In this document: positions 35,565 through 45,316 of the stretch, in pieces | How the letters are laid out: the number at the start of each line of letters is the position of its first letter | Numbering within the stretch: the stretch's first letter is position 1 | Origin: Cytobacillus eiseniae | GTDB lineage: Bacteria; Bacillota; Bacilli; Bacillales; Cytobacillaceae | Reading direction: 5' to 3' | Assembly: GCF_017874625.1 (NCBI RefSeq) | Contig: NZ_JAGIKZ010000004.1 | Span: forward strand, 1-64,000 | Length of the DNA: 64,000 nt | Position numbers and translations under genes: made by a program | Notes under the pieces: generated by a model | The model's input: the letters and a program-made list of their open reading frames with translations, nothing else | What the model was told of the DNA's origin: nothing | Database searches by the model: none

Positions 35565-37334
35565 TTATTTTTTTAATTTGAGCGCCAAATGTAGATCATC
35601 TAATTGTGCCGCACTCACTTCACCTGGTGCATTTGTTAAAACACAGCTTGCACTTGCTGTTTTCGGGAAGGCAATTGTATCACGAAGATTTGTTCTTCCA
35701 GCTAAGAGCATCACAAGTCGATCAAGTCCGAGAGCAATTCCACCATGTGGTGGCGTGCCATAATCGAAAGCATCTAATAAGAAACCAAATTGTTCATTTG
35801 CTTCTTCTTTCGAAAAACCAAGAACACTAAACATTTTCTCTTGTACATCCCTTTCAAAAATACGAAGGGATCCCCCACCAAGCTCATATCCATTAAGAAC
35901 AAGGTCATATGCTTGTGCTCGTACTTTTGAAGGATCTGTTTCAAGCAGTGGCAAGTCCTCACGCTGTGGCATTGTAAATGGATGGTGAGCTGCATAATAG
36001 CGGCTCGTCTCTTCATCATATTCAAGCAATGGCCAGTCTGTAATCCAAAGGAAATTGTATTTGCTTTGATCAATCAGCCCAAGTTCCTTTCCAAGCTTCA
36101 AGCGTAAAGCACCTAATGCATCAGCAACTACGTTTTTCTTATCTGCTACAAATAAGAGAAGGTCACCTGTTTCAACACTTAGAATTTCCTTCATTGCCTT
36201 TTGCTCTTCTTCAGTCACAAATTTAGAAATAGGTCCCTTTAACTCATTCTCTTCTGCTTTCAACCATGCAAGTCCTTTTGCCCCATAGACAGAAACAAAT
36301 TCTGTTAACGCATCAATGTCTTTTCTTGAATAGCTGCCTGCTCCATTTTTCACATTGATTGCCTTTACTTGGCCACCAGATGATACTGCACCTGCGAATA
36401 CTTTAAAGCTTGAATCCTTCACGATTTCAGAAAGGTCCACTAACTCCATTTCAAATCTTGTATCAGGCTTATCAGAGCCATAACGGTTCATTGCTTCCTG
36501 ATAAGTCATTTGCTGGAATGGAAATTGAACATCCATTCCCTTCACTTCTTTCATGATCTTGCTCATCATATTTTCCATTAAGCTGATGATGTCTGCTTGA
36601 CTCATGAAGCTCATTTCCATATCGACCTGTGTGAATTCTGGCTGACGGTCTGCACGTAGATCCTCATCACGGAAACAGCGAGCAATTTGGTAATACCGCT
36701 CAAAGCCACCAACCATTAGAAGCTGTTTGAAAATTTGTGGTGACTGTGGCAATGCATAAAATTCACCTGGATGGACGCGGCTAGGAACTAAATAGTCACG
36801 TGCACCTTCTGGCGTGCTTTTTGTCAGAATTGGTGTCTCAATATCAAGGAAGCCTTCCCCATCAAGAAAGTCTCTCATCGTTTTTGTCACCTGATGACGC
36901 ATTTTTAATGTTTCATACATGGCAGGTCTTCTTAAATCAAGATAACGATATTTAAGTCGAACATCCTCAGATACTTCCATTTTATCATCTAGTGTAAATG
37001 GCGGTGTTTTTGCTTCATTTAAAATCGTTATTTTTTCTGCTTTAATCTCAATACGCCCTGTTTTTAGATTTGTATTCACTGTGCCGTCTTCTCTGGCAAC
37101 GACCGTTCCTTCAATATCTAGAACAAACTCATTTCTTACTTTTTCTGCCGAAGAAAGAGCTTCAGGAGATACCTCTGGATTAAATACAACTTGAACAATT
37201 CCTGTACGATCACGAAGATCGATAAAAATAAGACCGCCTAGATCACGTCTTTTTTGTACCCATCCTTTTAAAACTACCTTTTCTCCGATTGCAGCCTCTG
37301 TTACTTCGCCGCAAAAATACGTTCTCCCAAACAT
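35565..37334 (-). CDS. aspS: Aspartate-tRNA ligase
   Basis: This is a 589-residue bacterial-type class II synthetase. The N-terminal OB-fold anticodon domain has [29 protein letters not shown]. Motif 2 is [16 protein letters not shown], a GAD insertion domain lies at about 280-420, and motif 3 is [14 protein letters not shown]. It charges tRNA-Asp; whether it is discriminating or not cannot be told here, since no gatCAB is in view. It follows hisS with a 42-base gap, so it is expressed from the histidine T-box transcript. Confidence 0.96.
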   Translation of the reverse strand: MFGRTYFCGEVTEAAIGEKVVLKGWVQKRRDLGGLIFIDLRDRTGIVQVVFNPEVSPEALSSAEKVRNEFVLDIEGTVVAREDGTVNTNLKTGRIEIKAEKITILNEAKTPPFTLDDKMEVSEDVRLKYRYLDLRRPAMYETLKMRHQVTKTMRDFLDGEGFLDIETPILTKSTPEGARDYLVPSRVHPGEFYALPQSPQIFKQLLMVGGFERYYQIARCFRDEDLRADRQPEFTQVDMEMSFMSQADIISLMENMMSKIMKEVKGMDVQFPFQQMTYQEAMNRYGSDKPDTRFEMELVDLSEIVKDSSFKVFAGAVSSGGQVKAINVKNGAGSYSRKDIDALTEFVSVYGAKGLAWLKAEENELKGPISKFVTEEEQKAMKEILSVETGDLLLFVADKKNVVADALGALRLKLGKELGLIDQSKYNFLWITDWPLLEYDEETSRYYAAHHPFTMPQREDLPLLETDPSKVRAQAYDLVLNGYELGGGSLRIFERDVQEKMFSVLGFSKEEANEQFGFLLDAFDYGTPPHGGIALGLDRLVMLLAGRTNLRDTIAFPKTASASCVLTNAPGEVSAAQLDDLHLALKLKK

Positions 37335-37376
37335 GATGATACCCCCTATAAGTAAGATAAACTTGCCTTGCTTTAA

Positions 37377-38645
37377 CTAGATTAATTCAGCTAGTTTATC
37401 AATAAATGTTTCTAGTTCAATCTCCATTTGTTCACCGGTTGCCATCGACTTCAAATTTATTTTATTTGCTTTCAATTCATCTTCACCTAAAACCGCTACA
37501 TATTTCGCATTTGAACGATCAGCTGCTTTGAATTGTGCTTTTATTTTTCGATCAAGATAATCTCTTTCAGCTGAGAATCCAGCAAGGCGCAGCTTATGCA
37601 GCAAGCCAACCGTATAATCCTTCGCTTCTTCTCCTAGTGATACGAGATAGCAATCAATCTCATTCTTAATCGGAAGTTCAATGTTTTCAGCATCTAATGC
37701 TGCGATGAAACGTTCAATACTCATGGCAAATCCAATTCCAGGCGCTTCAGGTCCACCAATTTCCTCGGTTAACCCATTGTAGCGTCCTCCCCCACAAAGA
37801 GTAGTAATGGCTCCAAACCCTTCTGCGTCACTCATGATTTCAAAAGCCGTATGATTATAATAATCCAGCCCACGAACGAGATTGGAGTCTACTTCAAATG
37901 GAATATTTAGATTCGTTAAGTATTGTTGTACCTTATTGAAATATATCTTCGAATTAGTATTTAAGTAGTCAAGAATAGATGGTGCATTTTTCATAAGCTC
38001 ATGGTCATGATCCTGCTTACAGTCAAGAATCCGCATTGGGTTTTTCTCAAGTCGATTTTGGCAGTCAGAGCAAAACTCACCGATTCTTGGCTTAAAGTGA
38101 TCAACGAGCGCTTGGCGATGCGCATTTCTACTCTCTTTATCCCCTAAGCTATTAATGATTAGCTTTAATTTCTTTAAGCCTAGTGAGCCGTAGAGAGACA
38201 TAGCAAGGGCAATTACTTCTGCATCAATGGCTGGGTCAGCACTGCCTATCGCCTCCACCCCAAATTGGACAAATTGACGATAACGCCCTGCCTGTGGACG
38301 CTCATAGCGAAACATCGGTCCCATATAGTAAAGTTTTACTGGCTGATTCGCGTCACCATACATTTTATGTTCGACAAAGGAACGTACAACAGCTGCTGTT
38401 CCCTCTGGTCGTAATGTTAAACTCCGATCCCCTCTGTCTTTGAACTCATACATTTCCTTTTGAACGATATCTGTCGTGTCACCTACACTTCGCAAAAAAA
38501 GCTCTGTATGCTCAAAAATCGGTGTACGGATTTCACTATATTGGAAGTTTGCACAAAGCTCACGCGCTTTTTCCTCAATTAATTGCCATTTCTCTACTTG
38601 TCCAGGAAGAATATCCTGGGTGCCTCTCGGCAAACGAATCGACAT
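37377..38645 (-). CDS. hisS: Histidine-tRNA ligase
   Basis: This is the 422-residue class II synthetase. Motif 1 region [30 protein letters not shown], motif 2 [23 protein letters not shown], the histidine-specific [13 protein letters not shown] and motif 3 [13 protein letters not shown] are all present. A C-terminal anticodon-binding domain follows. It is controlled by the T-box leader at 38933-39293. A MITE-like repeat is inserted between the leader terminator and its ribosome site (AGGAGG). Confidence 0.96.
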   Translation of the reverse strand: MSIRLPRGTQDILPGQVEKWQLIEEKARELCANFQYSEIRTPIFEHTELFLRSVGDTTDIVQKEMYEFKDRGDRSLTLRPEGTAAVVRSFVEHKMYGDANQPVKLYYMGPMFRYERPQAGRYRQFVQFGVEAIGSADPAIDAEVIALAMSLYGSLGLKKLKLIINSLGDKESRNAHRQALVDHFKPRIGEFCSDCQNRLEKNPMRILDCKQDHDHELMKNAPSILDYLNTNSKIYFNKVQQYLTNLNIPFEVDSNLVRGLDYYNHTAFEIMSDAEGFGAITTLCGGGRYNGLTEEIGGPEAPGIGFAMSIERFIAALDAENIELPIKNEIDCYLVSLGEEAKDYTVGLLHKLRLAGFSAERDYLDRKIKAQFKAADRSNAKYVAVLGEDELKANKINLKSMATGEQMEIELETFIDKLAELI

Positions 38646-38667
38646 TTTTCATTGTCCTCCTCTTGTT

Positions 38668-38929
38668 AAAAAAATAGGCTATTTTCACAAACACTGTTGC
38701 TAATTAAGATAAAGTTTGGCATAGGTTGATTTCCGCTCCAGGTGCTCGCTTTCCGCGGGGTGGGCGGTGAGCCTTCTCGACGCTAAAGCGTCTGCGGGGT
38801 CTCACCTGTCCCACTTCTCCCGCTGGAGTCTCGCACCTTCCGCTCCAATCAACTGAACTAGTTGATCAACCATATCCATACAAACATTTGTATCTAAAGC
38901 AACAATATTTTAGTAATGAGCCAAAAAAT
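38668..38929. repeat. MITE-like intergenic element, copy 2, inside the hisS leader
   Basis: It shows the same element as at 33852: left end AATAGGCTATTTTCACAAAC, inner end GGTTGATTTCCGCTCC, core with TTCCGCGGGGTGGGCGGTGAG, and right CTTCCGCTCCAATCAAC. It is about 262 bp, shorter in the core. It sits between the T-box terminator and hisS, so it is part of the untranslated leader of the hisS-aspS mRNA. Confidence 0.8.
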
Positions 38930-38932
38930 ATA

Positions 38933-39293
38933 AAAAAGCCCCCGCCTCCTTGTATACAAATACAAGGGACGAGAGCTTTAAATTCCCGTGGTGCCACCCT
39001 AGTTGAAGTCGCCACTTGTGACGAACTTCCTCTTTTACAGTTAACGCCTGTTAACGTTCAGCTCCTACTTAAAGCAACGCTTCTTTCAGAGAGAAACCTA
39101 CGAAGTGTTCATTCATTAAATCATCATGTAGAAATGCTTTCAGCCTATGGCATTTCTTCTCTTTTCATGTGGGGTTTAATTACTCTGCTTCATCAACGGT
39201 TATTCGTATTGCTTAGATTCCTTATTTCTACCCAATAATCTTTGGCTCGAAAGCTAGACATGTAGTGCTTCATCTAAGCGACTCATTAATATT
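38933..39293 (-). promoter_or_regulatory. T-box leader of hisS-aspS (histidine)
   Basis: The T-box sequence AGGGTGGCACCACGG lies at 39000-38986 on the minus strand. A terminator follows, with CTCTCGTCCCTTGTA and TACAAGGAGGCGGGGGC then T6 (38939-38934). Stem I features include GCAGAGTAA and GCTGAAAG. The triplet CAC (39107-39105) in GAACACTTC is the likely histidine specifier; no aspartate codon sits in this position. Uncharged tRNA-His would therefore switch on both hisS and aspS. Confidence 0.93.
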
Positions 39294-39299
39294 TATTTA

Positions 39300-39328
39300 A
39301 TAATACGTATCATCAAGTCTGATGTCAA
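39300..39328 (-). promoter_or_regulatory. Sigma-A promoter of the hisS T-box transcript
   Basis: TTGACA (39328-39323), 17 bases, TATTAT (39305-39300) on the minus strand; start expected near 39293. Confidence 0.88.
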
Positions 39329-39339
39329 TAGGGTTTTAC

Positions 39340-39516
39340 CTAAGATCGTTCTAAATGTTTTTTTAATTTCCTGACGTCCTTCACAGTCAACCCAAATTCT
39401 GTAGCCAATTCAACCATATTTGATCCTTGTTCCTTCTGGATGAAATCATGAAAATCTACACCAAATAACTGATTTTCACCTGATTGAGTGGATACCCCTT
39501 TATCACTAAATCTCAT
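39340..39516 (-). CDS. Small helix-turn-helix-like protein (YrzK position)
   Basis: The protein has 58 residues from an ATG 6 bases after GAGGGGG; the longer frame has no site. The C-terminal half (VELATEFGLTVKDVRKLKKHLE) looks like a helix-turn-helix such as a sigma-factor region 4 fragment. The N-terminal half contains FHDFIQKEQG. It occupies the place of B. subtilis yrzK between hisS and the amidase gene. I cannot assign a function. The stop lies just upstream of the hisS promoter. Confidence 0.6.
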   Translation of the reverse strand: MRFSDKGVSTQSGENQLFGVDFHDFIQKEQGSNMVELATEFGLTVKDVRKLKKHLERS

Positions 39517-39726
39517 GTACATCCCCCTCATTCTCTTATTCCTCTTATTGTTTCCATACAAGTGATAAAACAATCCAATTGTTATGCAAAATTTGTAGAA
39601 GGAAATTAACTGCTTTAAGAGAACTAATAAGAATGGCCAATTTTGCAATGATTACTTGACTCATTGAAGAAATTTTGGTTTTCTAAAAAGATGAGTTTCT
39701 TATCTAACTATGAGAGGAGTGTGCGA

Positions 39727-41490
39727 ATGAATAAAAAGAAAATCATTGGTTTGATTTGCTTCATTCTCCTAATTGGATTAGGACCAATGCCACTATTAAC
39801 AATTGGGGCAAGTGAAACCGTAAAGATAGGCACAGACCATTTAAACATTCGGGAAGGGCCAGGTTTAAGCTATCCTGTTGTTCAGAAAGCTCAAAAAGGA
39901 GAAGAGTATCCATTTCTATCAGAAAAACAAGAATGGATCGAAATTCAGCTCGATAACGGGAAAAAGGGCTGGGTAGCCAATTGGCTTGTTTCTAAAAAAC
40001 AGGGGACGACCAATTCATCTACACAATCGCAATCCACAAGCAATAAGGCTATCGTTATGGATGATGGGTTAAGAATACGAAAAGGGCCAGGAACAGAGTA
40101 TCAAGTAATTGGTACGGCAAATAAGGGAGACAGCTTTGCTGTTCTTTCCACTAACGGAAATTGGGTACAGCTTGATACATCTTTTGGTGTTGGCTGGGCT
40201 TCAACCGACTATGTTCAACTAAAAAATACGGCTACTAAGAATCTAGAGGACACTCGTTCAAGCGGGACAGTTACTTCCAACGTCTTAAATATTCGCTCTA
40301 CTCCTTCACTTAACGGCTCCATCATTGGAAAATTAAGTGCTGGCGATACGATCACTATTCTTTCACAAAGTAACGGATGGACTGAAATCTCTTATTCAGG
40401 AACAAAAGCATGGGTTAGCAGTCAATATGTACAGACGGATTCGACTCCAGATCAATCGAATAAACAAAGTGAAAACGTCTCAACACAGTCAGACAAAAAA
40501 GGCAAAGGAACCGTTACAGCAACTACTTTAGTCGTTAGAAATACTGGTTCATTGAACGGAAAATCCATTGGATCTGTTACGAAGGGGCAAAGCTTTACGA
40601 TATTAGAGGAAGTAAATAATTGGGCGAAAATCGAATTTAAAAAAGATACATACGGATGGGTTGCAAGCTGGTATTTAGATACATCTTCTCAAAATGGAAA
40701 TCTATCGAGCAAGCAAGTTCTTAAGGATAGCACCGTTACGATCCTCCATGATGGGACAAATATTAGAAAAAGTGCGAATACCTCCTCGTCAGTTGTCCAA
40801 AGGGCAAATGAAGGAGAAGCATTTAAAGTAATTAGTGTACAAAATGATTGGTATGAAATTCAGCTTTCAAATGGTGGAAAAGGCTTTATTGCTGGATGGA
40901 TTGTATCTGTTAATGGATCGGCTCCAAGTATTGATAAATCAAGCTCAACTAACAATTTAAAAAATAAAAATATCGTCATTGATCCTGGTCACGGTGGCAG
41001 AGATAATGGCACGACTGGCGCAAGTGGGACCAATGAAAAGTCATTAACCTTAAAAACGGCTCAGCTATTATCTGATAAATTAAAAGCAACTGGTGCAAAT
41101 GTGATTTTAACAAGAAGTAGCGATTCATACATTCCCTTATCTTCTAGAGTGTATGCGTCCCATTATCATAACGCTGACGCATTTATTAGTATTCATTATG
41201 ATAGCATCAATGACCGCAGTGTAAGAGGATTGACTACTTATTATTATCATTCCTATCAAAAGGCGCTGGCGGCAGATGTTCATTCTTCTATCGCTTCTCA
41301 ATCTCGTTTAAAAAACAGGGATTATCGATTTGGTGATTATTATGTATTAAGGGAAAACAAAAATCGTGCCATCCTTTTGGAGCTCGGCTATTTAAGTAAT
41401 CCATCCGAAGAAATACTTGTGACAACAAAGCAATTTCAGGAAGTCGTGACAAACGGCATTCTGCAAGGCTTAGTTAAGCATTTTAAATAA
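39727..41490 (+). CDS. yrvJ: N-acetylmuramoyl-L-alanine amidase with five SH3b domains (YrvJ-like)
   Basis: The protein has 587 residues from an ATG 7 bases after AGGAG. A signal peptide (MNKKKIIGLICFILLIGLGP) is followed by five bacterial SH3 domains at roughly 30-90, 99-158, 177-235, 256-317 and 336-397. Each has an (L/I)x(I/V)Rxxx core, and they probably bind peptidoglycan. A C-terminal amidase_3 domain follows. Zinc ligands are seen in DPGHGG, NEKSLTL and ISIHYD, and the catalytic glutamate in LLELGYLSNPSEE. It cleaves the muramic acid-alanine bond and is probably a secreted autolysin. Spacing sequences are rich in S, T, N and Q. Confidence 0.92.
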   Translation: MNKKKIIGLICFILLIGLGPMPLLTIGASETVKIGTDHLNIREGPGLSYPVVQKAQKGEEYPFLSEKQEWIEIQLDNGKKGWVANWLVSKKQGTTNSSTQSQSTSNKAIVMDDGLRIRKGPGTEYQVIGTANKGDSFAVLSTNGNWVQLDTSFGVGWASTDYVQLKNTATKNLEDTRSSGTVTSNVLNIRSTPSLNGSIIGKLSAGDTITILSQSNGWTEISYSGTKAWVSSQYVQTDSTPDQSNKQSENVSTQSDKKGKGTVTATTLVVRNTGSLNGKSIGSVTKGQSFTILEEVNNWAKIEFKKDTYGWVASWYLDTSSQNGNLSSKQVLKDSTVTILHDGTNIRKSANTSSSVVQRANEGEAFKVISVQNDWYEIQLSNGGKGFIAGWIVSVNGSAPSIDKSSSTNNLKNKNIVIDPGHGGRDNGTTGASGTNEKSLTLKTAQLLSDKLKATGANVILTRSSDSYIPLSSRVYASHYHNADAFISIHYDSINDRSVRGLTTYYYHSYQKALAADVHSSIASQSRLKNRDYRFGDYYVLRENKNRAILLELGYLSNPSEEILVTTKQFQEVVTNGILQGLVKHFK

Positions 41491-41512
41491 CAATCAGGTA
41501 TGAACGTATTTG

Positions 41513-41557
41513 AAAAAGGCTAGACAACTCCGCACGAGAACTGTCTAGCCTTTTTTT
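41513..41557. terminator. Bidirectional terminator between yrvJ and dtd
   Basis: Arms AAAAAGGCTAGACA and TGTCTAGCCTTTTT with a 15-base loop; T7 on the plus strand and T5 on the minus. Confidence 0.85.
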
Positions 41558-41560
41558 ATT

Positions 41561-42001
41561 TTATTTACTATCGATAATTAATGTGACTGGGCCATCATTA
41601 ATTAACTGCACGGACATCTCAGCACCAAAATTACCTGTCTCAACCTTTAAACCTTTTTCCTGAAGAAATTGATTAAAGACTTGATAGATCTCCACAGCAT
41701 GCTCAGGTCTAGCAGCATTCATGAAATTAGGTCTCCGTCCCTTTTGACAATCTCCATATAAAGTAAATTGCGAAATTGATAAAATATCTCCACCGACCTC
41801 AAGGATTGATCGATTCATTTTGCCATTTTCATCTTCAAAGACTCGGAGATTAGCAATTTTCTCTGCTAAAAATTGAGCATCCTTTTCACTATCTTCATGT
41901 GTAACACCAACAAGCAATACAAATCCCTTTACAATCTGACCAACTATCTTCTGATCAACAGTCACGCTTGCTTCCTTACTTCTTTGTACAACAATTCGCA
42001 T
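41561..42001 (-). CDS. dtd: D-aminoacyl-tRNA deacylase
   Basis: This 146-residue DTD enzyme hydrolyses D-amino acids (and glycine) mischarged on tRNA. The family starts [16 protein letters not shown]. The active-site motif SQFTLYGD and the cross-subunit Gly-Pro motif in [11 protein letters not shown] are intact. It lies 12 bases downstream of relA, with GAGGAG before its ATG, and shares its transcript. Confidence 0.95.
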   Translation of the reverse strand: MRIVVQRSKEASVTVDQKIVGQIVKGFVLLVGVTHEDSEKDAQFLAEKIANLRVFEDENGKMNRSILEVGGDILSISQFTLYGDCQKGRRPNFMNAARPEHAVEIYQVFNQFLQEKGLKVETGNFGAEMSVQLINDGPVTLIIDSK

Positions 42002-42013
42002 ACAGATGACTCC

Positions 42014-44212
42014 TCAATTCATAATTCTTCGGACAGCATATACATCTGGGATTTGTTTAATGCGATCAACGACTTTCTGTAAATGACTAACATTTTGAAT
42101 AGCAATTGTCATATTAATTGTTGCTGCCTTATTGCGATCTGAGCGGCCTGTAACCGCAGAAATATTCGTCTTTGTTTCATTTACTGCTTGGAGAACCTCA
42201 TTTAATAATCCCCGTCTGTCATAACCAGTAATTTCAATTTCAACACTGTATTCTTTCCGATCATTTAACGCTGTTTCCCATTCGACGGCAATTAATCTAG
42301 CTTTCGCATCGTCCGTAACAATATTTGTACAGTCTGCACGGTGGACAGATACCCCGCGCCCCTTTGTAATGAAACCAACAATCTCATCGCCTGGTACTGG
42401 ATTGCAACAGCGGGAAAGGCGAATAAGTAAATTATCAATTCCAGCTACCCTAACGCCTGATTCACGTTTTTTCGTTGAAGGGAAGGTCTTTAGTTCCGAT
42501 ACAGCATTTGTAATAATGTTAGCTGTTTGCTCTAAATCTCTTTTCTTACGCCATTTCTCTGTTAATCGATTGGCGACCTGTAATGCCGTGACTCCGCTAT
42601 AACCGACGGCAGCATACATATCTTCCTCATTCATGAAATTGAACTTTTCAACGACTCTTTTAATATTTTCATTTGTTAAAATTTCCTTCAAATCAAAATC
42701 CATATTGCGGATTTCTTTTTCAACCTGTTCTCTGCCTTTTTCAACATTCTCATCTCGCAATTGCTTTTTAAAAAAGGCTCTGATTTTATTTTTTGCCTGC
42801 GATGTTTGTGCAAGCTTTAGCCAATCTTTACTTGGGCCATATGAATGCTTAGACGTTAATATTTCAATAATATCTCCCGTTCCAAGCTTATAATCAAGGG
42901 TCACCATTTTCCCATTCACTTTTGCTCCGATTGTTTTATTGCCAATCTCTGAGTGAATCCGGTAAGCAAAGTCAATTGGTACAGATCCTGAAGGCAGCTC
43001 GATGACATCACCTTTAGGGGTGAAAACAAAAACCATATCAGAAAATAAGTCAATTTTAAGGGATTCCATAAATTCTTCTGCATTCACGGCATCATCTTGG
43101 AACTCTAGAATCTCACGGAACCATGTCAGCTTATCTTCTATCGAGGAGCCTTCATTCACCTTTTTCCCCTCTTTATAAGCCCAGTGAGCAGCAATCCCGA
43201 ATTCCGCAATGCGATGCATATCAAAGGTCCTTATCTGTACTTCCAGCGGATCCCCTTTTGGTCCAATCACTGTTGTATGAAGAGATTGATACATATTTTG
43301 CTTTGGCATCGCGATATAATCTTTGAAACGTCCAGGCATTGGCTTCCAGCAAGTATGAATAATCCCTAACACTGCATAACAATCTTTAATGCTATTTACG
43401 ACAATTCGGACAGCTAGTAAATCATAAATTTCACTAAACTGCTTATTTTGTAAAGCCATTTTTCGATAGATGCTGTAAATATGCTTCGGTCGGCCAGAAA
43501 TGTCTGATTTAATCGATACCTCACCCATACGCTCACGCATCATCTCGATGACATCTTCAAGATATTGCTCCCGTTCTGCTCTCTTCTTTTTCATGAGATT
43601 AACAATCCGATAATATTGCTGCGGATTTAAATATCTTAAAGCAGTATCTTCAAGCTCCCATTTAATTTTAGAAATCCCTAATCGATGGGCTAGCGGGGCG
43701 AAAATTTCTAGCGTTTCATTTGCAATCCGTCTTTGTTTTTCAGCTGGCAGATGCTTAAGTGTACGCATATTATGAAGTCGGTCGGCTAGTTTAATTAAAA
43801 TCACACGAATATCCTGAGCCATTGCCACAAACATTTTTCGGTGATTTTCTGCTTGCTGTTCTTCTTTGGATTTATATTTAATTTTTCCGAGCTTTGTCAC
43901 GCCATCAACAAGCATTGCTACTTCCTCATTGAAAGCAACCTTAATATCTTCTAATGTGACATCTGTATCCTCAACAACATCATGTAGAAAACCAGCTGCA
44001 ACCGTTGAAGGATCCATCTCCAAATCTGCTAGTATCCCAGCAACTTGAATAGGATGGATGATATAAGGTTCACCCGATTTTCGATATTGTTCACGATGCG
44101 CATGCCTCGCGAATTCATATGCTTTTTTCACTAGTTCCGCATGCTCATCATTTAAATATACTTTTGTCCTGTCGATGACTTGTTCAGCGGTCAGAACATG
44201 ATCGTTTGCCAT
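42014..44212 (-). CDS. relA: Bifunctional (p)ppGpp synthetase/hydrolase
   Basis: This is the 732-residue long RSH protein of Firmicutes. The hydrolase domain has the HD motif [11 protein letters not shown] with HxxR-type residues at about 50-80. The synthetase domain at about 240-350 has [28 protein letters not shown] domain lies at about 390-455 ([25 protein letters not shown]) and a C-terminal ACT domain (about 655-730). Both enzymatic centres look intact. It starts from the ATG after AAAGGTGATCCC. The transcript begins far upstream (promoter 44657-44685) and includes a MITE-like repeat. Confidence 0.96.
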   Translation of the reverse strand: MANDHVLTAEQVIDRTKVYLNDEHAELVKKAYEFARHAHREQYRKSGEPYIIHPIQVAGILADLEMDPSTVAAGFLHDVVEDTDVTLEDIKVAFNEEVAMLVDGVTKLGKIKYKSKEEQQAENHRKMFVAMAQDIRVILIKLADRLHNMRTLKHLPAEKQRRIANETLEIFAPLAHRLGISKIKWELEDTALRYLNPQQYYRIVNLMKKKRAEREQYLEDVIEMMRERMGEVSIKSDISGRPKHIYSIYRKMALQNKQFSEIYDLLAVRIVVNSIKDCYAVLGIIHTCWKPMPGRFKDYIAMPKQNMYQSLHTTVIGPKGDPLEVQIRTFDMHRIAEFGIAAHWAYKEGKKVNEGSSIEDKLTWFREILEFQDDAVNAEEFMESLKIDLFSDMVFVFTPKGDVIELPSGSVPIDFAYRIHSEIGNKTIGAKVNGKMVTLDYKLGTGDIIEILTSKHSYGPSKDWLKLAQTSQAKNKIRAFFKKQLRDENVEKGREQVEKEIRNMDFDLKEILTNENIKRVVEKFNFMNEEDMYAAVGYSGVTALQVANRLTEKWRKKRDLEQTANIITNAVSELKTFPSTKKRESGVRVAGIDNLLIRLSRCCNPVPGDEIVGFITKGRGVSVHRADCTNIVTDDAKARLIAVEWETALNDRKEYSVEIEITGYDRRGLLNEVLQAVNETKTNISAVTGRSDRNKAATINMTIAIQNVSHLQKVVDRIKQIPDVYAVRRIMN

Positions 44213-44288
44213 GGGATCACCTTTATCTAATATTTGTTTTACTGAGACTCCGTTTGATTGAATAAGTTAAAAAGTTTCTCTTTGGACT

Positions 44289-44580
44289 AAGCTCTTTTTC
44301 GAAAAATTGTTGGTAAAGGTTGATTTCCGCGTACGTGTGCTCCCTTTCCGCGGGGTGGGCGCTGAGCCTCCTCGGAGCATTCGCTCCTGTGGGGTCTCAG
44401 CTGTCCCACGCATCCCGCAGGACATTGAGTAGGCTTCTTAGGATTCACACAGCACGAAGGAAATGCGATAGCATTTTCGAGGATCTCGCACCTTCCGCTC
44501 CAATCAACCGACTTATTTGGTAAACCATTCATTCTAACATAGAATTCAAAAGTAACAATTTTTTACAAAAGAGCCTTTTG
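44289..44580. repeat. MITE-like intergenic element, copy 3, in the relA leader
   Basis: The left end is AAGCTCTTTTTCGAAAAATTG, and the right end is its rough complement near ACAATTTTTTACAAAAGAGC. The inner ends are GGTTGATTTCCGC and GCTCCAATCAACC. The core is close to copy 1 (GGAAATGCGATAGCATTTTCGAGG against GGAAATGCGAATGCATTTTCGAGG). It lies between the relA promoter and its start codon. Confidence 0.82.
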
Positions 44581-44656
44581 ATTAAGATTATTGTTTAGCT
44601 CCATAAGGGTATGCTTCAATCACATCATCCTCATGAATATAATTATGATTGTTACT

Positions 44657-44685
44657 ATTATCGAAAAAAAAAACGAAGATGTAAA
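44657..44685 (-). promoter_or_regulatory. Probable relA promoter
   Basis: On the minus strand TTTACA (44685-44680), 17 bases, GATAAT (44662-44657). It would give a leader of about 430 bases before relA. Bases 44590-44767 hold no convincing gene. Confidence 0.6.
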
Positions 44686-44767
44686 GCCTTAGGAGGTTAT
44701 TTTTAAGGAAAAACACAAAGAATGTCGAAATTTGTTGCAGATGCACGTTTTTTTGTTATTTATATGC

Positions 44768-44795
44768 AAAAAAGAGCGCCAATTATAGCGCTCTA
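44768..44795 (-). terminator. Terminator of apt
   Basis: Arms AGAGCGC and GCGCTCT around 8 bases, then T6 on the minus strand, 9 bases past the apt stop. It separates apt from relA. Confidence 0.85.
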
Positions 44796-44803
44796 GTAGA
44801 AAA

Positions 44804-45316
44804 TTAGAATTCCATTAATGTAAGGACATCATATTTTCCAAGCTTTTCACGACCATTTAAATAGGATAATTCAATTAGAAAGGCAATTCCAGCTACGACT
44901 CCACCAAGATCTTCCACTAATTTAATCGTTGCTTCAATTGTTCCTCCAGTTGCAAGTAAATCATCTGTTATAAGTACTCGCTGTCCCGGTTTAATCGCAT
45001 CCTTATGAATAGTTAGAACATCTTTCCCATATTCTAAACCGTAATCTACTTTAATTGTTTCACGAGGAAGCTTTCCATCCTTCCTTACAGGGGCAAAGCC
45101 AACACCAAGAGAATAGGCAACAGGACAGCCAATAATAAAGCCGCGGGCTTCTGGGCCAACAACAAGTTCAATTTCTTTTTCCTTAGCATATTCTACAATT
45201 TGGTCTGTTGCATATTTGTATGCATCACCATTATCCATTAATGTTGTAATATCTTTAAATTTAATGCCTGGTTTTGGCCAATCTTGGACAATCGTAACAT
45301 ATTTTTTTAAGTCCAT
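44804..45316 (-). CDS. apt: Adenine phosphoribosyltransferase
   Basis: This 170-residue type I phosphoribosyltransferase salvages adenine to AMP using PRPP. The PRPP-binding motif [13 protein letters not shown] is at about 118-130, with the family segments KFKDITTLM and VVGPEARGF. Its start overlaps the recJ stop by about 10 bases, so the two are likely translationally coupled. GGAGG lies inside the recJ end. Confidence 0.96.
   Translation of the reverse strand: MDLKKYVTIVQDWPKPGIKFKDITTLMDNGDAYKYATDQIVEYAKEKEIELVVGPEARGFIIGCPVAYSLGVGFAPVRKDGKLPRETIKVDYGLEYGKDVLTIHKDAIKPGQRVLITDDLLATGGTIEATIKLVEDLGGVVAGIAFLIELSYLNGREKLGKYDVLTLMEF

Noticed and set aside
44723-44797. Short plus-strand frame upstream of the apt terminator
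   Set aside because: The AGGAGG at 44690 is about 27 bases away and the frame ends within the terminator stem.
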